25,770 nucleotides of DNA from Bacteroidales bacterium. GTDB lineage: Bacteria; Bacteroidota; Bacteroidia; Bacteroidales; UBA932. The stretch spans positions 1-25,770 of the forward strand of contig JAILAO010000060.1 of NCBI GenBank assembly GCA_024681565.1, given 5' to 3'. Under the pieces are notes generated by a model, which worked only from the letters and a program-made list of their open reading frames with translations, did no database searches and was not told the DNA's origin. The position numbers and the translations under genes were made by a program. How positions within the stretch are numbered: the first letter of the stretch is position 1; every line of letters begins with the position of its first letter. This document shows, piece by piece, positions 8,652 through 14,847 of the stretch.

Positions 8652-9838
8652 ATCAAACCTGGATAGCCGTCATCCTGTGCCTGGTGGCACTTGTCGTGAC
8701 GGCCGTTGTGTTCCCGTTTGTGCTGCATTTTGCCAAGAAGCACAATTTCGTGGACAATCCCAACGCCCGGAAACTGCAGCGCGTACCGGTGCCGGTCATC
8801 GGCGGTACGGCGGTCTTCATCGGCTTTGCCGTGGCGTTGGGTATCGCAATCATGGTGTTCCATCTCCCGTTCATGGGGGTTGCCCTGGCGGCTACGGGCC
8901 TGATGTGGCTGCTGGGTACCTGGGATGACATGAAGGACATACCGCCCAATCTGCGTTTCCTGTTCGAGATTGCCGTGCTGTGGGGCATGATCTCCATCGG
9001 AGAGACTTGCGTGGATGATTTCCACGGCCTGTGGGGGGTCCATGAAGTTTCGCTTTATGTCGCCGTTCCGCTTTCCATTTTCACCGGCGTGGGTATCATG
9101 AATGCCGTCAACATGATCGACGGCGTGGACGGGTATTGCTCCGGGTTCGGCATCCTCTCATCCCTGCTCTTCTCCATCGCGTTTTTTGTGGCCGGAGATA
9201 TCGTGATGGCCAGTTTCGCCCTGATCTGTGTCGGAGCCTTGATCCCGTTCTTCCTGCACAATGTGTTCGGCAAGACGACCAAGATGTTCCTGGGGGACGG
9301 CGGCTCCCTGATGATCGGCATGCTGATGACGATTTTCGTCTTCCGCCTGATGTCCAAGAACACCCCGTTCGAGCGTTTCGCAGTCGAGGAAGGGATGAGC
9401 ATCGCCGGATTCGTGCTGGCCGTGATGTGTATCCCGGTCGCGGATACGCTTCGCGTGATGACGGCCCGTATCCTCAAGGGCGGATCCCCGTTCGCTCCGG
9501 ACAAGACGCATCTGCACCATCTTTTCATCGAGATGGGTTTCACCCATGTAGGCACGTCGTTCTACATCCTGTTCCTGGACCTGGTCATTATGGCCATCTG
9601 GCTTCTCTCCTGGAAATTGGGCGCTTCGTATGACCTGCAGCTATATGTTGTCATCGGCATGGGCCTGCTTGTCAGCAACGGCTTCTTCTATTTCATGCAT
9701 GAACAGAAGAAAAAGAACGACGGAGCCGGAACGCCCCTGTATCAGTGGTTCTGCAAGATGGGTGCAAAGACCCATATCGAGCGCGGCGGCCTCTGGAAGA
9801 TGATGACCCGTCTGGTGGATGGGAAAGAGAAAGATTAA
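8648..9838 (+). CDS. Initiating undecaprenyl-phosphate sugar-1-phosphate transferase (WecA/WbpL, MraY-like family)
   Basis: This 396-residue polytopic membrane enzyme transfers a HexNAc-1-phosphate to undecaprenyl phosphate on the cytoplasmic face, which starts the repeat unit. Family marks are DNPNARKLQRVPVPVIGG (36-53), GTWDDMKDIPPN with D93 and D94 (90-101), NMIDGVDGYCSGF (155-167), FLGDGGS (214-220) and the basic-loop motif DKTHLHHLF (285-293). These place it with WecA/WbpL rather than MraY. I take the ATG at 8648, which overlaps the previous stop by 4 nt. An upstream in-frame start at 8600 would add 16 non-membrane residues inside the previous gene. A strong terminator follows 22 nt after the stop, so this gene closes the operon. 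Whether the sugar is GlcNAc, QuiNAc or FucNAc cannot be told. Confidence 0.92.
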   Translation: MNQTWIAVILCLVALVVTAVVFPFVLHFAKKHNFVDNPNARKLQRVPVPVIGGTAVFIGFAVALGIAIMVFHLPFMGVALAATGLMWLLGTWDDMKDIPPNLRFLFEIAVLWGMISIGETCVDDFHGLWGVHEVSLYVAVPLSIFTGVGIMNAVNMIDGVDGYCSGFGILSSLLFSIAFFVAGDIVMASFALICVGALIPFFLHNVFGKTTKMFLGDGGSLMIGMLMTIFVFRLMSKNTPFERFAVEEGMSIAGFVLAVMCIPVADTLRVMTARILKGGSPFAPDKTHLHHLFIEMGFTHVGTSFYILFLDLVIMAIWLLSWKLGASYDLQLYVVIGMGLLVSNGFFYFMHEQKKKNDGAGTPLYQWFCKMGAKTHIERGGLWKMMTRLVDGKEKD

Positions 9839-9860
9839 TTTCTGAAAAGATCACCCGAAA

Positions 9861-9896
9861 GGCGGGACGGCGCGGTTGTGCCGTCCCGCCTTTTTT
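9861..9896 (+). terminator. Intrinsic terminator ending the polysaccharide operon
   Basis: GGCGGGACGGC (9861-9871) pairs perfectly over 11 bp with GCCGTCCCGCC (9880-9890) around an 8-nt loop, and six T follow at 9891-9896. It lies 22 nt after the stop of the WecA-like gene and separates the polysaccharide locus from xerD. Confidence 0.92.
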
Positions 9897-9905
9897 GTAT
9901 TTTTG
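9876..9905 (+). promoter_or_regulatory. xerD promoter overlapping the terminator
   Basis: TTG (9876-9878) is followed 19 nt later by TATTTTTG (9898-9905), a full match to the Bacteroidota pair TTG-N19-TAnnTTTG. The -33 element falls in the terminator loop. The -7 box ends only 7 nt before the xerD ATG at 9913, so the transcript may have almost no leader. Confidence 0.65.
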
Positions 9906-9912
9906 TATTGTT

Positions 9913-10797
9913 ATGCCTACGCAGGATACCAGGATCATCAAAGACTACCGCTACCACCTTCGGATGGAACGGCAGCTTTCTCCCAATACCGTGGCTGCCT
10001 ACGGCCGGGATGCGTCGGAGTTCCTGGCTGCCGTGGAGCTGGAGCCGCGCGCCGTCCGGACGGAGGATGTCGAACGATATCTGGCTGCACGCGCCTCTGC
10101 GGTCTCCAAGCGCTCCCAGGCCCGGCTGCTGAGTTCGCTGCGCTCCTTCTTTGACTGGCTGATCCTGGAGGGGGAGCGCAAGGACAATCCCTGCGACCGG
10201 GTGGATACGCCGAAACTGGGGCGTTATCTTCCGGCCGTGCTTTCGGTAGAGGAGGTGACGGCCATCCTGGAATCCGTGGACACATCCGCCGGCTGGATGG
10301 GACTGCGTGACCGTGCGATCCTCGAAGTTCTCTACGGCTGCGGGCTGCGCGTGTCAGAGGCCTGTGACCTACGGATCTCGCATGTCTATCTCAAGGAGGG
10401 TTTTGTGCGCGTGGTGGGCAAAGGGGACAAGGAACGCCTGATTCCGCTCGGGGAGATGGCGGCAGAGGCCTTCTCGCTGTATCTGCAGGCGCGTCCGGAT
10501 GCGGCGGAGCCGGCATTCGACGACATCGCGTTTCTCAACAAAAACGGCCGCCCGCTGAGCCGGGTGTCCATCTTCAACCTGGTCAAAAAACAGGCGCTGC
10601 TGGCCGGGGTCCGGAAAGAGATATCCCCGCACACCTTCCGCCATTCATTTGCTACACACCTGATCGAGAACGGAGCCGACCTGCGCGTCGTCCAGGAGAT
10701 GCTGGGTCACGAATCCATCCTGACGACGGAAATCTACACCCACATCGACAGCGCGACCTGGCAAGCGGCTATTCTGGAACACCATCCTCGGCGATAG
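9913..10797 (+). CDS. xerD: Tyrosine recombinase XerD
   Basis: This 294-residue site-specific recombinase is expected to resolve chromosome dimers at dif with XerC and the FtsK translocase. The N-terminal SAM-like core-binding domain starts at DYRYHLRMERQLSPNTVAAY (11-30). The catalytic domain shows R146 (GLRVSEACDL), K170 (GKGDKERLIPL), H240 and R243 (SPHTFRHSFATHL), H266 (LGHESI) and nucleophile Y275 (TTEIYTHID), so all six residues are present. The motif spacing fits XerD better than phage integrases. I chose ATG 9913 because the residues just after it align with family N-termini; the open frame extends back to 9745 but crosses the terminator and the previous gene. Its 3' end overlaps the convergent tdk gene by 29 bp. 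Confidence 0.93.
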   Translation: MPTQDTRIIKDYRYHLRMERQLSPNTVAAYGRDASEFLAAVELEPRAVRTEDVERYLAARASAVSKRSQARLLSSLRSFFDWLILEGERKDNPCDRVDTPKLGRYLPAVLSVEEVTAILESVDTSAGWMGLRDRAILEVLYGCGLRVSEACDLRISHVYLKEGFVRVVGKGDKERLIPLGEMAAEAFSLYLQARPDAAEPAFDDIAFLNKNGRPLSRVSIFNLVKKQALLAGVRKEISPHTFRHSFATHLIENGADLRVVQEMLGHESILTTEIYTHIDSATWQAAILEHHPRR

Positions 10798-11350
10798 CCT
10801 GGTTGTAGCAATCGCGGCAAAGCGGTTCGTATACATCTTTCTCACCCAGCAGCACGAGGTCCTTGCTCTTGCTGAGACGGTGGGAATGGTTGGCGAGGCT
10901 GCCGCATTTCACGCAGATGGCATGTACCTTCTGCACGTCCTCGGCAACGGCCATCAGGCGGGGCATCGGGCCGAAGGGGAGTCCGAGATAATCCGTATCC
11001 AGGCCGGCGACGATCACGCGGATCCCGCGGTCGGCCAGCTGCTGGCACACGTCGACGAGCGTCTCATCGAAGAACTGGGCTTCGTCGATACCGACGACCT
11101 GTACGTCTGGACCTACTTCCAGCATCTTTTTCGGATCGGAGACCGGGGTGGAGGAAATTTTGTGGAAATCGTGCGAGACGACCTCCACGTCAGAATATCG
11201 GTTGTCTACGGCCGGCTTGAAAATGGCGATGACCTGGTTGGCGAACTGGGCGCGGCGCAGGCGGCGGATGAGTTCTTCGGTCTTGCCGGAGAACATGGAT
11301 CCGCAAACGACTTCGATGCAGCCGGATTTTTTGTGATTCTCGGAAAACAT
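10769..11350 (-). CDS. tdk: Thymidine kinase
   Basis: This 193-residue enzyme phosphorylates thymidine to dTMP with ATP in the pyrimidine salvage pathway. The P-loop GSMFSGKTEEL is at 17-27, the Walker B-like VVGIDEAQFFDE follows in the middle of the chain, and the GLDTDYLGLPFG loop is typical of type II thymidine kinases. Two CxxC-type pairs, CVKC and CRDC, form the structural zinc site of the lasso domain. Length is the family norm. A minus-strand -7 box lies 26 nt upstream of the ATG. It is transcribed towards xerD, and the last 29 bp of the two genes are shared, leaving no room for a dedicated terminator between them. Confidence 0.96.
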   Translation of the reverse strand: MFSENHKKSGCIEVVCGSMFSGKTEELIRRLRRAQFANQVIAIFKPAVDNRYSDVEVVSHDFHKISSTPVSDPKKMLEVGPDVQVVGIDEAQFFDETLVDVCQQLADRGIRVIVAGLDTDYLGLPFGPMPRLMAVAEDVQKVHAICVKCGSLANHSHRLSKSKDLVLLGEKDVYEPLCRDCYNQAIAEDGVPE

Positions 11351-11354
11351 TGTT

Positions 11355-11362
11355 TAAATTTG
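11355..11362 (+). promoter_or_regulatory. -7 box for rsmI
   Basis: TAAATTTG matches TAnnTTTG 43 nt before the rsmI ATG at 11406. A TTTG at 11330-11333 gives an approximate -33 element with a 21-nt spacer. It points towards the opposite-strand tdk box at 11377-11384. Confidence 0.5.
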
Positions 11363-11376
11363 TGGTTGCTGTCCTG

Positions 11377-11384
11377 CAAAGATA
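11377..11384 (-). promoter_or_regulatory. -7 box for tdk
   Basis: On the minus strand this reads TATCTTTG, a match to TAnnTTTG, 26 nt upstream of the tdk ATG (11350). The box faces the rsmI -7 box with 14 bp between them. Confidence 0.55.
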
Positions 11385-11405
11385 GCAAATTAAAGCTGGA
11401 AGAGC

Positions 11406-12131
11406 ATGGGTGCTGCCGGAATTTTATACATCGTTCCGACGCCGGTCGGGAATCTCGAAGACATGACCTACAGGGCCGTCAGGGTGCTGCAGGAGGCGGA
11501 TTTGATCCTGGCGGAACACACCCGCACGCGCGCGGTGCTGCTGCAGCATTTCGAGATTCGCGGCAAACTCCTTTCCCACCACAAATTCAACGAACACCAG
11601 ACCGTGGAGATGATCCGTGACCGGATCCTGTCGGGCGCCCATGTGGCGCTGGTCAGCGACGCCGGTACGCCGGGGATTTCCGATCCCGGTTTCCTGCTGG
11701 CGCGGACCTGCGCCGCGGAGGGGATCGAGGTGCAGACCTTGCCGGGCGCGACGGCCTGCATCCCCGCCGTCGTCTCTTCCGGGCTGCCCTGCGACCGTTT
11801 TTGTTTCGAGGGTTTCCTGCCCCAGAAAAAGGGACGCCAGACCTTGCTTGCCCAGTTGGCGCAGGAGACGCGGACGATGATATTCTATGAGTCGCCGCGC
11901 CGTCTGGTAAAGACCCTGGAGCAGTTCTCCGAGGTCTTCGGCCCGGAGCGGCCCTGCTCCGTGGCGCGCGAGATCTCCAAAGTGCATGAAGAACATGTCC
12001 GCGGCACGCTGGCCGAAGTGCTGGCGCATTTCCGTGCGGTCGAGCCGAAAGGCGAAATCGTCCTGGTCGTCGGCGGCCTGCGGGATGACGGACCGCGCGA
12101 GCATCGCAACAAATACAAAGAGGCGGAGTAG
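11406..12131 (+). CDS. rsmI: 16S rRNA (cytidine1402-2'-O)-methyltransferase
   Basis: This 241-residue SAM-dependent enzyme adds the 2'-O-methyl group to C1402 in the decoding centre of 16S rRNA. It has the tetrapyrrole-methylase fold with the RsmI signatures ILYIVPTPVGNLEDMTYRA near the N-terminus, LILAEHTR, LVSDAGTPGISDPGF, PGATACIPAVVSSGLP, and FEGFLPQKKGR. The chain is slightly shorter than E. coli RsmI because it lacks the C-terminal extension, as in many Bacteroidota. The ATG at 11406 starts directly before the conserved core. It shares a 55-bp intergenic region with divergently transcribed tdk. Confidence 0.95.
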   Translation: MGAAGILYIVPTPVGNLEDMTYRAVRVLQEADLILAEHTRTRAVLLQHFEIRGKLLSHHKFNEHQTVEMIRDRILSGAHVALVSDAGTPGISDPGFLLARTCAAEGIEVQTLPGATACIPAVVSSGLPCDRFCFEGFLPQKKGRQTLLAQLAQETRTMIFYESPRRLVKTLEQFSEVFGPERPCSVAREISKVHEEHVRGTLAEVLAHFRAVEPKGEIVLVVGGLRDDGPREHRNKYKEAE

Positions 12132-12158
12132 CCTCTCCTGAACCAAAACTTACTGACT

Positions 12159-13190
12159 ATGAAAGATTTCGACCCCTTACCCCGGCCGCAGGACCGGGAT
12201 TCCCGGAAAGGCAGCGCTTCTGCTGCCTCATTCAAGGTGGGCGCCATCGCCCTGGCCTTCCTGATTCTTGGCTATCAAGCCGCTCTTTTCATTACCCGCG
12301 CTTCACGTCTGAAACTCGAAGCAAACCGGGATAAACCCGATACGGTATACGTTTATACTCCCGCTGCCCCGGATGAGGCGGTCGGGAGCTCCTCCCCCCA
12401 ACCGTCCGGCGTTGCCGGGCCCCTCCCACCGACTTCGTCGGCGGGCCCCTCCCTCTTACGGAGCCGAGGGTGGCTACGGGTTGGAGAGAGGACTCCCGAC
12501 CAGCCATTTTCACCCGGGGCAGCGGCGGATACGGTCCGCCGGAATGCTCCGCATTCGGAATATGTAGAAAGGTACCGGCGTGCCACGCGACGGGTGGAGA
12601 GTTTCCGCTTCAACCCGAACACCGTCTCCGTCGGAGACCTGGTCCGGCTGGGATTCAGCGAGAAGCAGGCGCAGGCCATCGACAATTACCGCTCGAAAGG
12701 CGGACGTTTCCGGCGCAAGTCCGACTTTGCGAAGTCATTCGTCGTCGCCGACTCGGTCTACCGGCGGCTCGAACGTTACATCGACATCCCGCGCCTGGAC
12801 CTGAACCGGGCGGACTCTGCAGCGCTGGATGCCCTGCCGGGTATCGGCCCGTACTTCGCTGCCCGTATCGTCGGCTACCGCGATGAACTCGGCGGCTACT
12901 CCTGTCCGGAACAGTTGATGGATATCTATCATTTTGACCGGGAAAAATACGATGCCCTGAGCGATCTGGTGTTCTGCTCGCCTCCGGAGCCGTATCCTTT
13001 GTGGACGCTTCCGGCAGAAGAACTGCTCCGCCATCCCTACATCCGCTCGCGTCAGGAAGCGCGTGCCATCGTCCTGTTCCGCGATCATACACCCCCGGAA
13101 GGCTGTACCGTCGAGGCGCTCGCGGCAGCCGGCATCCTGCCGGCGGAACAGGCGGAAAAACTCGCCCGCTGCCGCATCGCCGAACCTTGA
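12159..13190 (+). CDS. Membrane-anchored helix-hairpin-helix (ComEA-like) protein with an inserted palindromic segment
   Basis: This 343-residue protein has a basic N-terminus, one transmembrane helix at about 25-47, a Pro/Ser/Gly-rich linker and a C-terminal half of helix-hairpin-helix repeats. The first HhH unit begins at FNPNTVSVGDLVRLGF (151-166). The second carries LDLNRADSAALDALPGIG (213-230), the classic ComEA-like DNA-binding hairpin, and a degenerate third follows after 280. A role in DNA binding or uptake is possible, but most Bacteroidota members of this family are uncharacterised. Residues about 74-115 are encoded by a structured palindromic DNA element (12380-12501). Their composition, including PSLLRSRGWLRVGERTPDQ, looks unlike a normal linker. 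The frame stays open through the element, so the protein is probably still made. Confidence 0.85.
   Translation: MKDFDPLPRPQDRDSRKGSASAASFKVGAIALAFLILGYQAALFITRASRLKLEANRDKPDTVYVYTPAAPDEAVGSSSPQPSGVAGPLPPTSSAGPSLLRSRGWLRVGERTPDQPFSPGAAADTVRRNAPHSEYVERYRRATRRVESFRFNPNTVSVGDLVRLGFSEKQAQAIDNYRSKGGRFRRKSDFAKSFVVADSVYRRLERYIDIPRLDLNRADSAALDALPGIGPYFAARIVGYRDELGGYSCPEQLMDIYHFDREKYDALSDLVFCSPPEPYPLWTLPAEELLRHPYIRSRQEARAIVLFRDHTPPEGCTVEALAAAGILPAEQAEKLARCRIAEP
12380..12501. repeat. Palindromic MITE/BIME-like element inside the HhH gene
   Basis: The ends are a perfect 9-bp inverted repeat, GGTCGGGAG (12380-12388) and CTCCCGACC (12493-12501). Inside, CCTC/GAGG (12391-12394 with 12488-12491) and CCAACC/GGTTGG (12398-12403 with 12479-12484) continue the arms imperfectly. 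Between the arms lie three hairpins: CCGGC-gtt-GCCGG (12406-12418), CCCaCCGAC-ttc-GTCGGcGGG (12425-12445), and CCCTC/GAGGG (12451-12470). The 11-mer GGGCCCCTCCC occurs twice (12417-12427 and 12443-12453). The layered structure looks like a mobile palindromic unit and not like selection on protein sequence. A target duplication is not evident. Copy number elsewhere in the genome cannot be judged from here. Confidence 0.7.
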
Positions 13191-13345
13191 TGATGACCTG
13201 AAGTCCCTCGAAAAAATCGGCTGCGCGTCGTGATAATAACGGCCTGACTGATAGTCTCTTATGATAAATGGCCCATTAGCGGACGCTGGGGGCCTTTTCT
13301 CGGAAGATATTGTAATAGAAATACTTGACAATCAAAAACGAAACT
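13191..13345. other. Intergenic region between the HhH gene and the RAYT gene
   Basis: This 155-bp stretch holds no credible ORF and no clear TAnnTTTG box. It contains the small inverted repeat GACT-gat-AGTC (13245-13255) and the hairpin at 13270-13294. It is the likely left boundary of the segment that brought in the transposase gene, but no target duplication is visible. Confidence 0.5.
13270..13300 (+). terminator. Hairpin with short T tract upstream of the RAYT gene
   Basis: GGCCC (13270-13274) pairs with GGGCC (13290-13294) around an inner AGCG/CGCT pairing, followed by TTTTCT. It could end transcription from the HhH gene, whose stop is about 80 bp upstream. Equally it could be a REP-like hairpin used by the adjacent transposase. 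The stem is short and interrupted, so the call is weak. Confidence 0.35.
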
Positions 13346-14275
13346 ATGAAAAGCAAGAAACGCAGGGCAGTTCCTGCCCGGTCCCTTCAACACATTTACA
13401 AGATCTCGGATGATAGCGGAGTGATCTTCTATCGCTCTGAAGACCACCTCGTCTATTTTTCAATCCAGTCTGTCATGGCCAGGAGACACAACATGAGAGT
13501 TTATTGCTCCTGCCACATGTACAACCATATCCACAATCTGTCGGCTCCTGTCGACCCTGTCCAGTTGATAGATCATGAGCATGATATCAATTCTGTTTTT
13601 GTCCAGGCATACAACAAGGAGACGGGCAGGTCAGGACCGCTGTTTCAGCGTCCGTTCGGAAGCGCACCCAAACAAAGCGAAAAAGACCAGAGATCAGCGT
13701 TGATTTATATTTTCAATAATCCTGTTGAGAAAAAACTCTGTCATCGTTCCATTGAAGACAGATGGACTTTCCTCGCATACTATGAAAATGATTATCCTTT
13801 TTCAGAACGGCCTGTCTTGAGCCAGGCCAGATGGGCATATCGAAATGCTGTTAAACTGATTGAAAATGAATATAATGCGGGAAGATGGCTGAAATACCCT
13901 ATGCTGCATTATCTGTTTTCGCAATTGAATACCCGGGAGAAAGAGCAGTTGACAGACTTCATCGTTCAGCGCTATTTCTTTTTCGACAGGCAATCCTGTT
14001 ATAGCTTGTTCGGAGGATATGAACAAATGCTGAACGCCATAGATATTACGAAAGGAAAGGAGTTTGACGTCGGGGAAGTATATGATCAACAGTCAGATAT
14101 AGCGATACGGGAGATGTGCCTTCTTGCCGGTCGGTACGGACTGTTGAAGGCTGGATTGCCTTTGCTCAATCTGCCGGAAAGCAGGTGCGCATCATTTGCA
14201 GAATATTTAAGAACACATACATCAGCAACGAACCGGCAGATCTCCCGTTTCCTGCATTTACAGCATGGCAAATAA
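13346..14275 (+). CDS. Y1/HUH transposase, REP-associated tyrosine transposase (RAYT) type
   Basis: This 309-residue protein belongs to the IS200-like (Y1_Tnp) single-strand transposases. The HUH metal motif is H61-I-H63 within CHMYNHIHNL (57-65). QAYNKETGRSGPLFQRPF (87-104) is the conserved block before the nucleophile helix. YIFNNPVEKK (121-130) matches the YI-x2-NPV signature of RAYTs, with Y121 the likely catalytic tyrosine. It is longer than enterobacterial RAYTs (about 165 residues), with some 150 extra C-terminal residues I do not recognise. I chose ATG 13346; a TTG 21 nt upstream is in frame. The gene is clearly AT-richer than its neighbours, which suggests later arrival. A palindromic element sits less than 1 kb upstream and hairpins flank the gene. 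RAYTs normally act on REP hairpins and do not travel as a complete IS. Confidence 0.82.
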   Translation: MKSKKRRAVPARSLQHIYKISDDSGVIFYRSEDHLVYFSIQSVMARRHNMRVYCSCHMYNHIHNLSAPVDPVQLIDHEHDINSVFVQAYNKETGRSGPLFQRPFGSAPKQSEKDQRSALIYIFNNPVEKKLCHRSIEDRWTFLAYYENDYPFSERPVLSQARWAYRNAVKLIENEYNAGRWLKYPMLHYLFSQLNTREKEQLTDFIVQRYFFFDRQSCYSLFGGYEQMLNAIDITKGKEFDVGEVYDQQSDIAIREMCLLAGRYGLLKAGLPLLNLPESRCASFAEYLRTHTSATNRQISRFLHLQHGK

Positions 14276-14300
14276 ACAATTGAGACACAATAATAAACAG

Positions 14301-14337
14301 AAATCGGCCCCATCTGAAACGATGTGGGCCGATTTTT
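14301..14337 (+). terminator. Terminator after the RAYT gene
   Basis: AAATCGGCCC (14301-14310) pairs with GGGCCGATTT (14326-14335), followed inward by CATC/GATG with a one-base bulge at 14325 and a 6-nt loop. T residues run to 14337. It lies 25 nt after the stop codon and is long enough to also protect against readthrough into the opposing recX gene. Confidence 0.85.
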
Positions 14338-14367
14338 ATAAAATATTGAAACAAAATGCAATATATC

Positions 14368-14847
14368 TCACGACTCAACATCCCGCGGGCGGGTGATGCG
14401 CTCGATGAGCGGGCGGACCGGATCATAATCGTAGCCGCGGGAAAGGGCGAAGCGGATGAGTTTCAGGCGCCCTTGCGGGTCGTCTGACAGGGTTTTCCAT
14501 TTCGCCGTCAGGACTTTCTCCAGTTTGGCGGCAGCCTTGTCCGGATCGATCTCCCGGAGCGCCTCCAGGACTGCCTCCCGCGCCACACCCCGGGCCAGCA
14601 GGGCCGAGCGGATCTTGACCGGACCCCATCCGGACAGTGCAGACTTTTCCCGGGCATAGGCGGATGCGTAGCGGAAATCATCCACGAAGCCGTTCCCGAC
14701 GAGGGCAGAGACGACTTCCTCGGCCGCACCCGCATCGAAGTCAAGCCGTTCCAGGGCTTTGCGCCGGATATCGGCCGTACAGTACTCCCGCTTGGCGCAT
14801 TGCGCTTCCAGCGCGTCGAGCACGGATTTGATCTTCCCGTCCATCAT
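14368..14847 (-). CDS. recX: Regulatory protein RecX
   Basis: This 159-residue alpha-helical protein fits RecX, which binds RecA filaments and limits recombinase activity. It consists of repeated three-helix modules: ALEAQCAKREYCTADIRRKA near the N-terminus, a central VSALVGNGFVDDFRYASAYA, WGPVKIRSALLARGVARE, and LIRFALSRGYDYDPVRPLIE at the end. The FVDD-RYA-A motif is characteristic. Two start codons lie in tandem (14847 and 14844). The first overlaps the stop of the upstream patatin gene by one base (TGATG), indicating coupling; the frame remains open further upstream but inside that gene. It is the last gene of the rlmN-patatin-recX cluster, and recA lies divergently beyond rlmN. Confidence 0.9.
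   Translation of the reverse strand: MMDGKIKSVLDALEAQCAKREYCTADIRRKALERLDFDAGAAEEVVSALVGNGFVDDFRYASAYAREKSALSGWGPVKIRSALLARGVAREAVLEALREIDPDKAAAKLEKVLTAKWKTLSDDPQGRLKLIRFALSRGYDYDPVRPLIERITRPRDVES

Noticed and set aside
9745..9912. Extended N-terminus for XerD
   Set aside because: It would cross the end of the WecA-like gene, the terminator and the xerD promoter; XerD family N-termini begin at 9913.
12380..12501. Short CRISPR-like repeat array
   Set aside because: The 11-mer occurs only twice with one 15-bp gap, and the stretch is translated; the structure is palindromic, not repeat-spacer.
13346..14275. Complete IS200/IS605 element
   Set aside because: No TnpB partner and no clear left and right end pair or duplication; the motifs fit a domesticated-type RAYT better.
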